64,000 nt of DNA, from positions 65,721 to 129,720 of the forward strand of contig JAMJQQ010000036.1 in the NCBI GenBank assembly GCA_023554445.1. Direction: 5' to 3'. Source of the DNA: Carthagonibacter metallireducens (GTDB lineage: Bacteria > Gemmatimonadota > Gemmatimonadetes > Palauibacterales > Palauibacteraceae). The notes below the pieces were generated by a model that did no database searches, had not been told where the DNA came from, and saw only the letters and a program-made list of their open reading frames with translations. How positions within the stretch are numbered: the stretch's first letter is position 1; the number at the start of each line of letters is the position of its first letter. Shown piece by piece: positions 1 through 8,237 of the stretch. The translations under genes were made by a program, and so were the position numbers.

Positions 1-1
1 G

Positions 2-460
2 AGCGCGGACGCATATCACATGACTGCTCCGTCCCCCGGAGGCGCGGGTGCTCAGATCGCGATGCGTGGTGCGATGCGTGACGGAGGCCTGACTGCGGAC
101 GAAATCGACTACGTCAACGCACACGGGACATCGACACCCGCCAACGATGCGACGGAGACGGCTGCCTTGAAGGCCGTGCTCGGGGATCGGGCCGCGAACG
201 TGCGCGTCAGTTCAACGAAGTCGATGACCGGCCACACCCTGGGGGCGGCCGGGGCGCTCGAGGCAGCGATCTGCGCACTGGTGTGCAATCGGGGAAGTGT
301 ACCGCCGACGATCAACTACAAGACCCCTGACCCGGAATGCGACCTCGACTACACGGTGGCCGGCAAGGTCGATACCGAGGTCCGGGCGGCGCTCACGAAT
401 TCCTTTGGATTCGGGGGACACAACGTCTGCCTGGCCGTTCGCCGCTGGGACGGGGAGTGA
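2..460 (+). CDS. fabF: 3-oxoacyl-[acyl-carrier-protein] synthase II, C-terminal part (5' truncated by window edge)
   Basis: The last ~152 residues of a beta-ketoacyl-ACP synthase, which condenses malonyl-ACP with a growing acyl chain in type II fatty acid synthesis in the cytoplasm. The reading frame is open from base 2 and begins SADAYHMTAP, a typical internal FabF segment, so the true start lies outside the window. Both active-site histidine motifs are visible: NAHGTSTP and STKSMTGHTLGAAG. The glycine-rich end NSFGFGGHN is also typical. The active-site cysteine lies upstream of the window. purE follows after 10 bases. FabF rather than FabB is favoured by the motif wording, but the two cannot be fully separated from a fragment. 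Confidence 0.93.
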   Translation, partial: SADAYHMTAPSPGGAGAQIAMRGAMRDGGLTADEIDYVNAHGTSTPANDATETAALKAVLGDRAANVRVSSTKSMTGHTLGAAGALEAAICALVCNRGSVPPTINYKTPDPECDLDYTVAGKVDTEVRAALTNSFGFGGHNVCLAVRRWDGE

Positions 461-470
461 GGAGTCCAGA

Positions 471-878
471 ATGCCGAAAGTCTTGATCTTGATGGGCTCG
501 GAGTCCGACATGCCCACGATGGAGAAGGGGGCCGCGGTGCTCCGCGATGCAGGCGTCGAGACCGAGGTCGTCGTCAGCAGTGCGCATCGCGATCCGGTCC
601 GCACGGCCGCGATCGCGACGTCGGCCGCCGAGGATGGATACGATGTCGTGATCTGCGGCGCCGGTCTCTCAGCGGCGCTTCCCGGTGTCGTCGCGGCCCA
701 CACGAGTCTCCCGGTGATCGGGGTCCCGATCTCGGCTGGCAGCCTCGGAGGTATGGATGCACTGCTGTCGATCGCACAGATGCCCCCGGGCGTGCCCGTA
801 GCCGCCGTCGGGATCGACAATGCACGCAATGCAGCCCACCTGGCGCTTCGCATCATCGCCGGGCGGTCGGACCGCTGA
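471..878 (+). CDS. purE: 5-(carboxyamino)imidazole ribonucleotide mutase (PurE family)
   Basis: A 135-residue PurE-family protein for de novo purine synthesis, making carboxyaminoimidazole ribonucleotide. Visible motifs are GSESDMPTM at the N-terminus (phosphate binding), SSAHRDP with the catalytic histidine (about residue 40), and QMPPGVPVA near the C-terminus. The ATG at 471 is chosen because the conserved start MPKVLILMGSESD follows it directly; a longer in-frame opening upstream runs through fabF. One active-site loop reads AGLSAALPG instead of the AGGAAHLPG of E. coli-type N5-CAIR mutases. It could therefore differ from the classical mutase. No purK is adjacent. Confidence 0.93.
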   Translation: MPKVLILMGSESDMPTMEKGAAVLRDAGVETEVVVSSAHRDPVRTAAIATSAAEDGYDVVICGAGLSAALPGVVAAHTSLPVIGVPISAGSLGGMDALLSIAQMPPGVPVAAVGIDNARNAAHLALRIIAGRSDR

Positions 879-899
879 CCGGAATCCCCTCGAGACTGC

Positions 900-1415
900 A
901 TGCGCGTAGGTCAGGGCTACGATTCCCATCGATTCGAGCGATCACGCCCCCTGGTGCTTGGGGGCGTCCGCATCTCCGATGAGAACGGCCTCTCCGGCCA
1001 TTCCGATGGAGATGCCGTCGTCCACGCGATTATCGATGCGCTCCTCGGCGCGACGGGACTCGGATCTATCGGGGGGAGATTCCCCGATACCGACCCCGAA
1101 TGGGAAGGAGCCGACTCGCTGGATCTTCTCGAGCGAACGATGCGCTGGGTCGAGGAGCGGAACTACCAGGTCGTGAACGTGGATGTCACAGTGATCGCGG
1201 AGCGGCCGCGAATAGCGCCGCACGCGGCCGCGATGTCCGAAGTACTCTCGCGCTACCTGCATATCTCGCCGGTCTCAGTCTCCATCAAGGGCAAGTCCAA
1301 CGAGGGGATGGGTTGGATCGGGCGTTCCGAGGGACTGGCCGTCTCCGCCGTGGCACTTCTCGATCAGATCGGCGATATCGATGCCCTGCATGCCAGCATC
1401 CGCGCCGGGGGGTAG
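900..1415 (+). CDS. ispF: 2-C-methyl-D-erythritol 2,4-cyclodiphosphate synthase
   Basis: A 171-residue IspF, the MEP-pathway enzyme that cyclises CDP-ME 2-phosphate to ME-cyclodiphosphate, a step toward isoprenoid and polyprenol precursors. Family motifs are clear: GQGYDSH (metal-binding Asp and His) at residues 4-10, GHSDGDAVVHAIIDALLGA around 33-51, and FPDTD around 61. The C-terminal stretch GKSNEGMGWIGRSEG corresponds to the CDP-binding region. It is slightly longer than the usual ~157 residues because of a C-terminal tail. It lies 21 bases after purE and 6 bases before the DedA gene, so it is probably cotranscribed. Confidence 0.96.
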   Translation: MRVGQGYDSHRFERSRPLVLGGVRISDENGLSGHSDGDAVVHAIIDALLGATGLGSIGGRFPDTDPEWEGADSLDLLERTMRWVEERNYQVVNVDVTVIAERPRIAPHAAAMSEVLSRYLHISPVSVSIKGKSNEGMGWIGRSEGLAVSAVALLDQIGDIDALHASIRAGG

Positions 1416-1421
1416 GCCCCC

Positions 1422-2051
1422 GTGCACGAGTCGATCGATGGCCTCCTGGAGCTCGTTTCGAGTCTCCCCGTGGAGGTTCTCTATCTGCTCGTAGGCGCCG
1501 GCGCCGCGATCGAAAATCTGTTTCCGCCGATTCCGTCGGATATGTTCGTGGTGGCCGGAGCCGTTGCCGCGGACCGCGGTCTGCTGGACGGTCGCATCGT
1601 GTTCCTCGTAGCATGGGTCAGTAACCTGATTCTCGCACTCATGGTGTACGGGGCGGCGAGGCGCTACGGGGGCGGAATCTTCGGGACCCGGTGGGGTCGC
1701 TGGCTGCTCCGTCCGGAGCAATTGCATCGCATGTCTGTTTTCTACCGGGAATACGGAACCTTGACGATACTCGTCAGTCGGTTCTTCCCGGTGTTCCGCG
1801 TTCTGGTCCCGGCATTCGCCGGGATCAGCAAGCTGGGATTCTGGCGCACCGCGGTTCCACTGTCTCTGGCCTCGGCAGCGTGGTACGGGGCACTCGTCAC
1901 GGCCGGGGTGATCTTCTCGCGGAACATCGAGAAACTCATCGGATCCCTGCGCGCCGTGAACACCACGGCGGGGCTGGTCGCAGGACTCGCGACCCTCCTG
2001 CTCCTGCTGCTGTGGTGGCGCAGTCGGCACCCCGAAGATCCGGGCGAATGA
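1422..2051 (+). CDS. DedA/VTT-family inner-membrane protein
   Basis: A 209-residue multi-pass membrane protein of the DedA (SNARE-associated/VTT) family. Members are linked to undecaprenyl-phosphate or phospholipid translocation and envelope homeostasis. Family marks are ENLFPPIPSDMFVV near the N-terminus, the re-entrant motif around SRFFPVFRVLVPAFAGIS near residue 125, and a final hydrophobic helix rich in leucine before an Arg-rich tail. The start is GTG at 1422, six bases after ispF. The stop overlaps the xer start (ATGA), suggesting translational coupling. The exact substrate cannot be told from the sequence. A second VTT protein lies at 20213-20881. Confidence 0.88.
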   Translation: MHESIDGLLELVSSLPVEVLYLLVGAGAAIENLFPPIPSDMFVVAGAVAADRGLLDGRIVFLVAWVSNLILALMVYGAARRYGGGIFGTRWGRWLLRPEQLHRMSVFYREYGTLTILVSRFFPVFRVLVPAFAGISKLGFWRTAVPLSLASAAWYGALVTAGVIFSRNIEKLIGSLRAVNTTAGLVAGLATLLLLLLWWRSRHPEDPGE

Positions 2052-3064
2052 CTCGGGGCTGGAAGGACGTCACGGTGGCGGTCGGGAAGAACCCCGACCG
2101 GGACCACGCATTCCGGGTCGAGCTGTTCGAAGAATACCTCCGTTTCGAACGGAATCTCTCCGATCGTACGGTTGCGGCGTATCTCCACGACTGCCGGGGA
2201 TTCGCAGACTTCGCCCTCGAGAACGACGCCCGAAACCCATCCGCCGTCGACTACGGACTGCTCCGGTCGTGGATGGCGGAGCTCTCAATCCGGGGGCTCG
2301 CGCCTGGCACTGCATCTCGGGCCCGGTCCGCACTCCGCACGTACTTCGCATTCCTGCTCGAAGAGGGATACCTCTCGGAAGATCCGACCGAACGGCTCGA
2401 GTCTCCCGGCCGGAGATCTCGACTGCCCGACGTGCTCAGCGTCAATCAGGTGCTGTGCATACTCGACACAGCGCGGAAACGGGCGGAGATCGCCAGTGGA
2501 GCCGGCGGCCTCACGGCCCGCGCGAAAGCGGCAACACTCAGAGATGCCTGCATGCTCGAATTTCTCTACGGCTCGGGACTTCGCATCTCGGAACTGATCG
2601 GTCTGGCCGTCCGTGACATAGAGATCGAGTCGGGATTCGCGATCATTCGGGGCAAGGGAGACAAGGAGCGGATCGTGCCCGTGGGCGGTGGTGCGAGGCG
2701 TGCGCTGCTCCGGTACCTTGAGGACGGACGGGAGTTGCTGGAGCGCCCCGGAAAGTCGAGAGGCGCGCTGTTCCTGAACCAGCGAGGGACGCCGATCAGT
2801 CGCACAGGGGCCTGGAAGATCGTCAAAGAGGCCGTCGAGCGCGCCAGACCCGAGGCGGAGAGAGGGGGCTTTCCGATCATGGGGAGTGTGACGCCTCATA
2901 CTTTCCGCCACAGCTTCGCAACCCACCTGCTGGACGGCGGAGCCGACCTGGTCGCGGTACAGGAGATGCTCGGACATGCGGACATCTCGACGACCCAGAT
3001 TTATACGCATGTGGACCGGAGTTACCTGCAGGCGGAGCACAGGCGCTATCACCCGAGAGCATGA
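2048..3064 (+). CDS. Tyrosine recombinase, XerC/XerD family (XerD-like C-terminus)
   Basis: A 338-residue site-specific tyrosine recombinase, the family that resolves chromosome dimers at dif. The catalytic set is complete: R179 in GSGLRISEL, the lysine in GKGDKERIVPV, H284 and R287 in HTFRHSFATH, H310 in LGHADIS and the nucleophile Y319 in TQIYTH. An N-terminal SAM-like core-binding domain precedes it. The C-terminus ends RYHPRA, closer to XerD (HHPRA) than XerC. It is about 40 residues longer than E. coli XerD, with a short N-terminal extension and an Ala/Arg-rich insertion before the arginine motif. The ATG at 2048 overlaps the DedA stop. A dif site lies about 16 kb downstream, so a chromosomal Xer role is likely. 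Confidence 0.93.
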   Translation: MTRGWKDVTVAVGKNPDRDHAFRVELFEEYLRFERNLSDRTVAAYLHDCRGFADFALENDARNPSAVDYGLLRSWMAELSIRGLAPGTASRARSALRTYFAFLLEEGYLSEDPTERLESPGRRSRLPDVLSVNQVLCILDTARKRAEIASGAGGLTARAKAATLRDACMLEFLYGSGLRISELIGLAVRDIEIESGFAIIRGKGDKERIVPVGGGARRALLRYLEDGRELLERPGKSRGALFLNQRGTPISRTGAWKIVKEAVERARPEAERGGFPIMGSVTPHTFRHSFATHLLDGGADLVAVQEMLGHADISTTQIYTHVDRSYLQAEHRRYHPRA

Positions 3065-3070
3065 GCGAGC

Positions 3071-3604
3071 GTGAGCCACCTCTCCCGAGTCTACAATCTC
3101 TCTCGGAATCGGAAACCCGTGAAGCGGTTCGCCGATCGTCCGGTACCGCAAGAACTGCTGGATCGGATCCTGGACTGCGGCCGCTACTCGACGTCGGCGG
3201 GAGAGGATCAGCCCTGGAGATTCGTCATCGTGCGGGATCCGCTGATTCGTCATCGACTCGCGGAGGCGGCCTTTCACAGCCGCCTGGCCCGGACGGCTCC
3301 GGTCGTAATCGTCGGCTGCGCCCGCCTTCACTCGCGAATCAGCGGAAATGGAAGACCCGCGCACCCGACCGACCTGGCTGCGGCGGCCCAGGCCATGTCT
3401 CTCTGCGCGGCCGACCTCGGACTGCAGTCGTCATGGATCACGGGTTTCCGCGAAACATCGGTGCGTACGATTCTCGGCATACCTCAGGACATTCCGGTCG
3501 TGACACTTCTGGCTGTGGGATACCCGGACGGTTTCGTGCGTCTTCCCGATCGTCGTCCCGTCCACGAGACGGTGTCCTGGGACGCGTGGGAGGAACACGG
3601 GTGA
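3071..3604 (+). CDS. Nitroreductase-family flavoprotein
   Basis: A 177-residue protein of the FMN-dependent nitroreductase fold. The N-terminal RKPVKRFADRPVPQ and the YSTSAGEDQPWRFVIV segment (about residues 38-53) match the flavin-binding part of the family, and the central AAAQAMSLCAADLGLQSSWI is the usual interface helix. A late GIPQDIPVVTLLAVGYPDG completes the fold. The start is GTG at 3071, six bases after xer. Substrates of the family vary widely (nitro compounds, quinones, dehalogenation), so no specific role is assigned. Its stop overlaps the start of the next gene by four bases. Confidence 0.88.
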   Translation: MSHLSRVYNLSRNRKPVKRFADRPVPQELLDRILDCGRYSTSAGEDQPWRFVIVRDPLIRHRLAEAAFHSRLARTAPVVIVGCARLHSRISGNGRPAHPTDLAAAAQAMSLCAADLGLQSSWITGFRETSVRTILGIPQDIPVVTLLAVGYPDGFVRLPDRRPVHETVSWDAWEEHG

Positions 3605-5094
3605 GAGGGCATGGAAGGCGGCCGGCCCTTCCGGTCGCAGGGATTCTGTCTCTGGCGATTCTCGCGTGCATCCCCCGCGCTGGCGACGCCCAGGAAGTGG
3701 AGTTCACGCCACGAGCGGATCGACCGGTCGAGAGGCGACTCGACGAGTTCCTCGAGCGTGCGGACTACGCCGTACTGACTTCGGATACCGTACTCCGAGT
3801 CCCGGCGTCACCGGACCGGAGCATCCTGGTGCTGGATGCAGCCGTTCGGCTGGCGACTACCGTCCCGGGTGACGTGTTCGTCGTGGATGGTGACCTCTTC
3901 CTGCGCCCCGGGGCGCGCGTCGAAGGAGACGTCGTCGTGCTCGGCGGCGGCTACTACGCGTCGGAGCTGGCGGAAGTCTCGGGCGAGGTCATTTACCTTC
4001 CGAATGAGCTGTACAGCGTGGCCCGCACAGACGGGGGTTGGCGGATTTTTCCGATCAGGGAGGAGCCGAAGGCCGTAGATCTGCACGGCCTGTACGGTTT
4101 CGGCTTTCCCTACTACCAGCGAGTGGACGCGGTTACGCTGCGCTGGGGCGCGACGCTCAGGGCCACGGGATGGGCCTGGCAGCCCAGCCTGGAGGGAGAG
4201 CTCAGGTTCATCACGGAGCAGGGGGAATTCCAGGGAACCCTCAAGCAGTACTGGTATCCGAGCGGTTCGTTTCAATTCGGATTCGAAGCCGAGAGGGTGA
4301 CCCGGACGAACGAGGACTGGATCCGCGGTGACATCTCCAATTCCCTCTCGTACTTCTTCGTCGGAGACGACTTCCGCAACTACTACGGGGCGGATCGAGT
4401 CTCGATCGTGCTGCGTGGCAGCGAGACCGCCTCCTTGCAGCCTTTGCTCTCTGTCGAATGGGAGGAGGCGAGCAGCAAGGAGGCCAGGAAGCAGTTCGTG
4501 CTGTTCGGGGACGATGAGCCCGCTCTCAATCCAGTCGTGGACGAAGGTGAAACGGTCAGCCTGATCGCCGGCCTCGGTTTGCAGCAGAGAGGGGCCGACC
4601 GACGGTTCGAAGCTTCGGTTCGGGCTGAGGTCGCCGATTCTTCGATTGCAGGAGATTTCAGCTTCGTATTCGGCGAAGCCAGGCTCTACTGGCTCACTCC
4701 GGGGTTCGGCTCTCATGAGGTCGAGCTCTTCGGAATTGTGCGGGGGGATCTGAGCGGAGACCTTCCCGCGCAACGGTGGAGCGCCTTCGGCGGCCGCGCT
4801 ACGCTCCCCACGTTCGACCTGCTCTCCTTCCGCGGACCCCGACTCGTCTACGGGCAGGCCTCGTATCTGATTCCGATCTCGGCGCTTCGGGTGGCGATGA
4901 TCGGGCCGCCGAAAGTTCTGCTCAGAGCCGTGGCTGGCTCGGCCTGGGGGCCCGACGACTCGGAGGATTTCGAATCCAACCTCATTGCGGGACTTCGCTG
5001 GTCGGTCTTCGAGGCAGGTGTCGCCGTCGACCCGGGCGGATCAGATCCGACCTCGCGGCTGTATGCGATTTTGAGGTTTCCGGGAGACCTCTGA
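3601..5094 (+). CDS. Exported protein with bactofilin-like repeat stretch and predicted outer-membrane beta-barrel; unknown function
   Basis: A 497-residue protein I do not recognise. The GTG at 3601 overlaps the nitroreductase stop and is followed by a signal peptide ending near GDAQE (about residue 30). Residues ~65-120 contain VPGDVFVVDGDLFLRPGARVEGDVVVLGG, a polar beta-helix-like repeat resembling bactofilin or polymer-forming domains. From about residue 160 to the end the sequence alternates aromatic and hydrophobic strands (LRATGWAWQPSLEGELRF, FEAGVAVDPGG, SRLYAILRF), as in outer-membrane barrels or surface-antigen families. It ends ILRFPGDL rather than with a terminal Phe. The open frame extends further upstream, but that part is antisense-like shadow of the nitroreductase gene. 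Function unknown; outer-membrane location is inferred. Confidence 0.7.
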   Translation: MRGHGRRPALPVAGILSLAILACIPRAGDAQEVEFTPRADRPVERRLDEFLERADYAVLTSDTVLRVPASPDRSILVLDAAVRLATTVPGDVFVVDGDLFLRPGARVEGDVVVLGGGYYASELAEVSGEVIYLPNELYSVARTDGGWRIFPIREEPKAVDLHGLYGFGFPYYQRVDAVTLRWGATLRATGWAWQPSLEGELRFITEQGEFQGTLKQYWYPSGSFQFGFEAERVTRTNEDWIRGDISNSLSYFFVGDDFRNYYGADRVSIVLRGSETASLQPLLSVEWEEASSKEARKQFVLFGDDEPALNPVVDEGETVSLIAGLGLQQRGADRRFEASVRAEVADSSIAGDFSFVFGEARLYWLTPGFGSHEVELFGIVRGDLSGDLPAQRWSAFGGRATLPTFDLLSFRGPRLVYGQASYLIPISALRVAMIGPPKVLLRAVAGSAWGPDDSEDFESNLIAGLRWSVFEAGVAVDPGGSDPTSRLYAILRFPGDL

Positions 5095-5212
5095 GAGGCC
5101 GTCGTCACCCGCAAGCCGAATCCGACCCGCAGCACCTTTGACAGCCTCTTCGCGCCGAGCTTACGTTGCGGGGCGTGAACGGAACCAGCCCCAGGACCGG
5201 ATCGCGCCGCTG
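5095..5212 (+). promoter_or_regulatory. Intergenic gap with possible sigma-70-type promoter upstream of kdsB-pyrG-lpt
   Basis: A 118-base gap before kdsB. It holds a consensus -35 hexamer TTGACA at 5138-5143. A 17-18 base spacer leads to a weak -10 candidate (TTACGT at 5161-5166 or TACGTT at 5162-5167). The -35 is exact but the -10 is poor, so this is a suggestion only. If real, it would drive kdsB-pyrG-lptC-lptA-lptB as one unit. Confidence 0.35.
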
Positions 5213-5974
5213 ATGGCCGTGCTCTGCGTGCTTCCTGCGCGGATCGCCAGCCAGCGTGTCCCCGAGAAACCCCTGCAGATGCTCGCTGGCCGACCGCTGA
5301 TCGAGTGGAGTTGGCGAGCTGCATCGAGCGTACCTGGAGTCGACGCCGTTTGCGTGGCGACGGACGACGCGAGAATCGCGGATCGGGTGCGCAGCTTCGG
5401 TGGCGTCGTCGTCATGACCTCACCCGATCACCCGTCGGGTACGGACAGGGTCGCGGAAGTCGCTCGATCCGCACAGGGAAGGGCATTCGACGTGGTCGTG
5501 AATTTCCAGGCGGATGAGCCGTTTCTACCGCCGGCGCACGTCGCAGCGGCGATCGAGCCCGTGATTCAGGAGAGGGCCGAGATCGCCACCCTCGCGACGC
5601 CGTTCACGTCGGCCGAGGAATGGAACTCGGACGCCGAGGTGAAGGTAGCCCGGGCTGAGGATGGCCGTGCACTGTACTTCAGTCGGGCGGGCATCCCCTG
5701 GGCGGAGTCGGGATCGCCTGACTTCGAAGGTCGGTCGACCAGCCCGTGGCTTCGACACCTGGGATTGTACGTCTACTCCCGGGCCGCGCTGGAGGCGTGG
5801 GTCCGCCTGCCGCAGTCGCGTCTCGAGCGGCTCGAACGTCTCGAGCAGCTTCGGCCGCTGGAGGCGGGCTGGCGGATTCAGGTAGCGGTGGTGGGCCCCT
5901 GTCCCGGGGCCATTGAGGAACCGGAAGATCTCGAATGGGCCGAAGCGCGCCTTCGGACCCTGCAATCCGACTGA
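5213..5974 (+). CDS. kdsB: 3-deoxy-manno-octulosonate cytidylyltransferase (CMP-Kdo synthetase)
   Basis: A 253-residue KdsB, which activates Kdo with CTP to give CMP-Kdo for the inner core of LPS. The nucleotide-binding N-terminus reads LPARIASQRVPEKPL (family PARxxSxRxPGKPL). SGTDRVAEVA and FQADEPFL carry the metal and nucleotide contacts, and YFSRAGIPW and HLGLYVYSR are the usual C-terminal family motifs. Length matches the family (~250). The ATG at 5213 is chosen since the conserved core begins four residues later. It heads a run with pyrG (supplying CTP) and the lpt genes, a sensible LPS-synthesis/export grouping. Confidence 0.95.
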   Translation: MAVLCVLPARIASQRVPEKPLQMLAGRPLIEWSWRAASSVPGVDAVCVATDDARIADRVRSFGGVVVMTSPDHPSGTDRVAEVARSAQGRAFDVVVNFQADEPFLPPAHVAAAIEPVIQERAEIATLATPFTSAEEWNSDAEVKVARAEDGRALYFSRAGIPWAESGSPDFEGRSTSPWLRHLGLYVYSRAALEAWVRLPQSRLERLERLEQLRPLEAGWRIQVAVVGPCPGAIEEPEDLEWAEARLRTLQSD

Positions 5975-5991
5975 AAGGAAGGCGCCAGGCC

Positions 5992-7665
5992 ATGTCCGAG
6001 TCCGCGGAAGGGCGTACGAAATACATCTTCATCACGGGCGGTGTGGTATCTTCGCTCGGGAAGGGGATCGCTGCCGCATCCATCGGCAGACTCCTCGTGG
6101 AACGAGGACTGTCGGTTACGATCCAGAAGTTCGATCCCTATATCAACGTAGACCCGGGCACGATGTCTCCCTTCCAGCACGGAGAGGTGTACGTCACCGA
6201 CGACGGAGCCGAGACCGATCTCGATCTCGGACATTACGAGCGCTTCATCGACGAATCACTCTCCCAGTCGAACAACGTCACCACGGGCCGGATCTACCAG
6301 AACATCATCACCAAGGAACGGCGCGGAGATTTCCTCGGCGCCACCGTGCAGGTGATCCCGCACGTGACCGACGAAATCAAATCGTACGTGCGGCGGCTGT
6401 CGGAGGGTCACGATGTCGTGATCACCGAGGTCGGGGGCACCGTGGGGGACATCGAATCGCTGCCTTTCCTCGAGGCGATTCGGCAGTTTCGCCAGGATGT
6501 GGGACGGAAGAACGTGCTGTTCATCCATCTCACTCTGGTTCCGTTCATCGCGGCAGCCGGCGAGCTGAAGACGAAGCCGACGCAGCATTCGGTGCGGGAA
6601 CTGATGGAAATCGGGATTCAGCCCGACATGTTGATCCTCAGGACCGAGTTGCCTCTGACCGAAGAGGTCCGTCGCAAGGTGGCCCGGTTCTGCAACGTGG
6701 AATTGCGGCACGTCATCGAGTCCCGCGACCTCGAGACCATCTACGAGGTTCCCCTGCGCTACCATGAACAGGGTCTCGACGGCTCGATCGTCGAAGCGCT
6801 CGGGCTGGAAACCCGTGAGCCCGACCTGTCGGATTGGGAATCGATCGTCAAGCGAGTGAAGCGTCCATCCGATCCGCCGGTCCGGATCGCGGTCGTGGGC
6901 AAGTACACGTCGCTGGTGGACTCCTACAAGTCGATTCAGGAAGCGCTGATTCATGGGGGGATCGCGCACGATACGGGCGTCGAGATCGACTGGCTGTCAT
7001 CCGAAGCGATCGACGTGCAGGGCGAATCCTTCCCGGATCGTTACCACGGGGTCCTGATTCCGGGGGGCTTCGGCGGCCGCGGCGTGGAGGGAATGGTCGA
7101 CACGGTGAGACGGATTCGCCAGGACGACGTGCCCTTCTTCGGCATCTGTCTCGGCCTGCAGTGCGCCATCATCGAGTTCGCCCGCAACGTATGCGGCCTC
7201 GGTGGCGCCGATTCGGCGGAGTTCTCCCCGACGACGCCGCATCCCGTGATCTCTCTTCTGGATTCTCAGAGGCAGGTCACCGACAAGGGGGGCACCATGC
7301 GACTCGGCGCCTATCCCTGCGTGCTCCAGCCGAACAGCAACGTTCTCGCGATCTACGATCAACCCGAGATATCCGAACGGCACCGCCATCGATTCGAGGT
7401 GAACAACGACTACCGGGAGCGCCTGGCAGCGGAAGGTCTCGTCTTCGCCGGTCTTTCGCCGGATGGTGGGCTGGTCGAGATCATCGAGTTGTCGGACCAT
7501 CCCTTCTTCGTAGCGACGCAGTTTCATCCCGAGCTGAAATCTCGTCCGACGAGGCCGCATCCGCTGTTCGCCGCCTTCATCGGGGCTGCCCGGGATCGGC
7601 GGGACCGGCAATCCGAAGGGCAGGTCGGATCGTCCACGGCCCTGGAGCCGGCGGAGCTTCCGTGA
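5992..7665 (+). CDS. pyrG: CTP synthase
   Basis: A 557-residue CTP synthase that aminates UTP to CTP with ATP and glutamine. The N-terminal amidoligase domain shows the P-loop GGVVSSLGKGIAAASIG and DPYINVDPGTMSPFQHGEV. The C-terminal class I glutamine amidotransferase domain has GGFGGRGVEG, the nucleophile in FFGICLGLQ and the catalytic His/Glu in TQFHPELKSRP. The ATG at 5992 is preceded by a good ribosome-binding site (AAAGGAAGG). Seventeen bases separate it from kdsB, whose reaction consumes CTP. Its stop overlaps the lptC GTG start. Confidence 0.98.
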   Translation: MSESAEGRTKYIFITGGVVSSLGKGIAAASIGRLLVERGLSVTIQKFDPYINVDPGTMSPFQHGEVYVTDDGAETDLDLGHYERFIDESLSQSNNVTTGRIYQNIITKERRGDFLGATVQVIPHVTDEIKSYVRRLSEGHDVVITEVGGTVGDIESLPFLEAIRQFRQDVGRKNVLFIHLTLVPFIAAAGELKTKPTQHSVRELMEIGIQPDMLILRTELPLTEEVRRKVARFCNVELRHVIESRDLETIYEVPLRYHEQGLDGSIVEALGLETREPDLSDWESIVKRVKRPSDPPVRIAVVGKYTSLVDSYKSIQEALIHGGIAHDTGVEIDWLSSEAIDVQGESFPDRYHGVLIPGGFGGRGVEGMVDTVRRIRQDDVPFFGICLGLQCAIIEFARNVCGLGGADSAEFSPTTPHPVISLLDSQRQVTDKGGTMRLGAYPCVLQPNSNVLAIYDQPEISERHRHRFEVNNDYRERLAAEGLVFAGLSPDGGLVEIIELSDHPFFVATQFHPELKSRPTRPHPLFAAFIGAARDRRDRQSEGQVGSSTALEPAELP

Positions 7666-8237
7666 GCCGGCGCGCTCCGGTTGTTCGTCCACCGGGATTG
7701 GAGCTGGCGTCGGTGCTGGTCGTTCTCATGCTGGCAGGGTGTGACGAGAAGGAGCCCGTCCTCGCGGGTGAAGCGCCGAGCGTGTTCGTCGAAGGGGCGG
7801 ACCAGGTCATGGTCGGCGTGGAGAACCACATCACCCGGCAGGGCGTTCGGCAGGCCGAGCTGGAGGCGGACACGGCCTACACCTTCGAAGACGCCGGACG
7901 TCTGGACCTGAAGCAGGTGACGCTGACGTTCTTCGGCGAGGCGGGCGATACCGTGGGTGTCCTGACCGGACAGTCGGCGGAATACCAGCTGGAGGCAGGC
8001 GATGTAACGGTTCGTGGCGACGTCGAAGTGGACCTGCGCACCGGTGAACGATTCGAGGCCCCGGTGCTGGCCTACATCTCCGCCTCCAACCAGATTCGAG
8101 CCGACTCGGGCTACGTTCTCATCTATCCTGACGGAACGGTGGACCGCGGTACGTACGTGGTTCGGGATCTCAGTACTGACGAGACCCGCTACGGTGAGGG
8201 GCGGACGACGACCCCGGAGGTCACGGTTCCCCAGTGA
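7662..8237 (+). CDS. lptC: LPS export protein LptC-like, predicted lipoprotein
   Basis: A 191-residue periplasmic protein of the LptC/OstA superfamily, part of the bridge that carries LPS from the inner-membrane LptB-F-G transporter to LptA. After a GTG start and a short hydrophobic segment there is a lipobox, LMLAGC, with the cysteine near residue 27. The mature part shows the beta-jellyroll pattern of the family (LEADTAYTFEDAGRLDLKQVTLTFF, SAEYQLEAGDVTVRGDVEV). Classical LptC is held by a transmembrane helix rather than a lipid anchor. Assignment rests on the fold-like pattern and on lying directly upstream of lptA-lptB; primary-sequence identity in this family is low. Confidence 0.82.
   Translation: MSRRAPVVRPPGLELASVLVVLMLAGCDEKEPVLAGEAPSVFVEGADQVMVGVENHITRQGVRQAELEADTAYTFEDAGRLDLKQVTLTFFGEAGDTVGVLTGQSAEYQLEAGDVTVRGDVEVDLRTGERFEAPVLAYISASNQIRADSGYVLIYPDGTVDRGTYVVRDLSTDETRYGEGRTTTPEVTVPQ

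Noticed and set aside
3061..3600. Long N-terminal extension of the outer-membrane protein
   Set aside because: It overlaps the nitroreductase gene in another frame; the signal peptide begins at GTG 3601.
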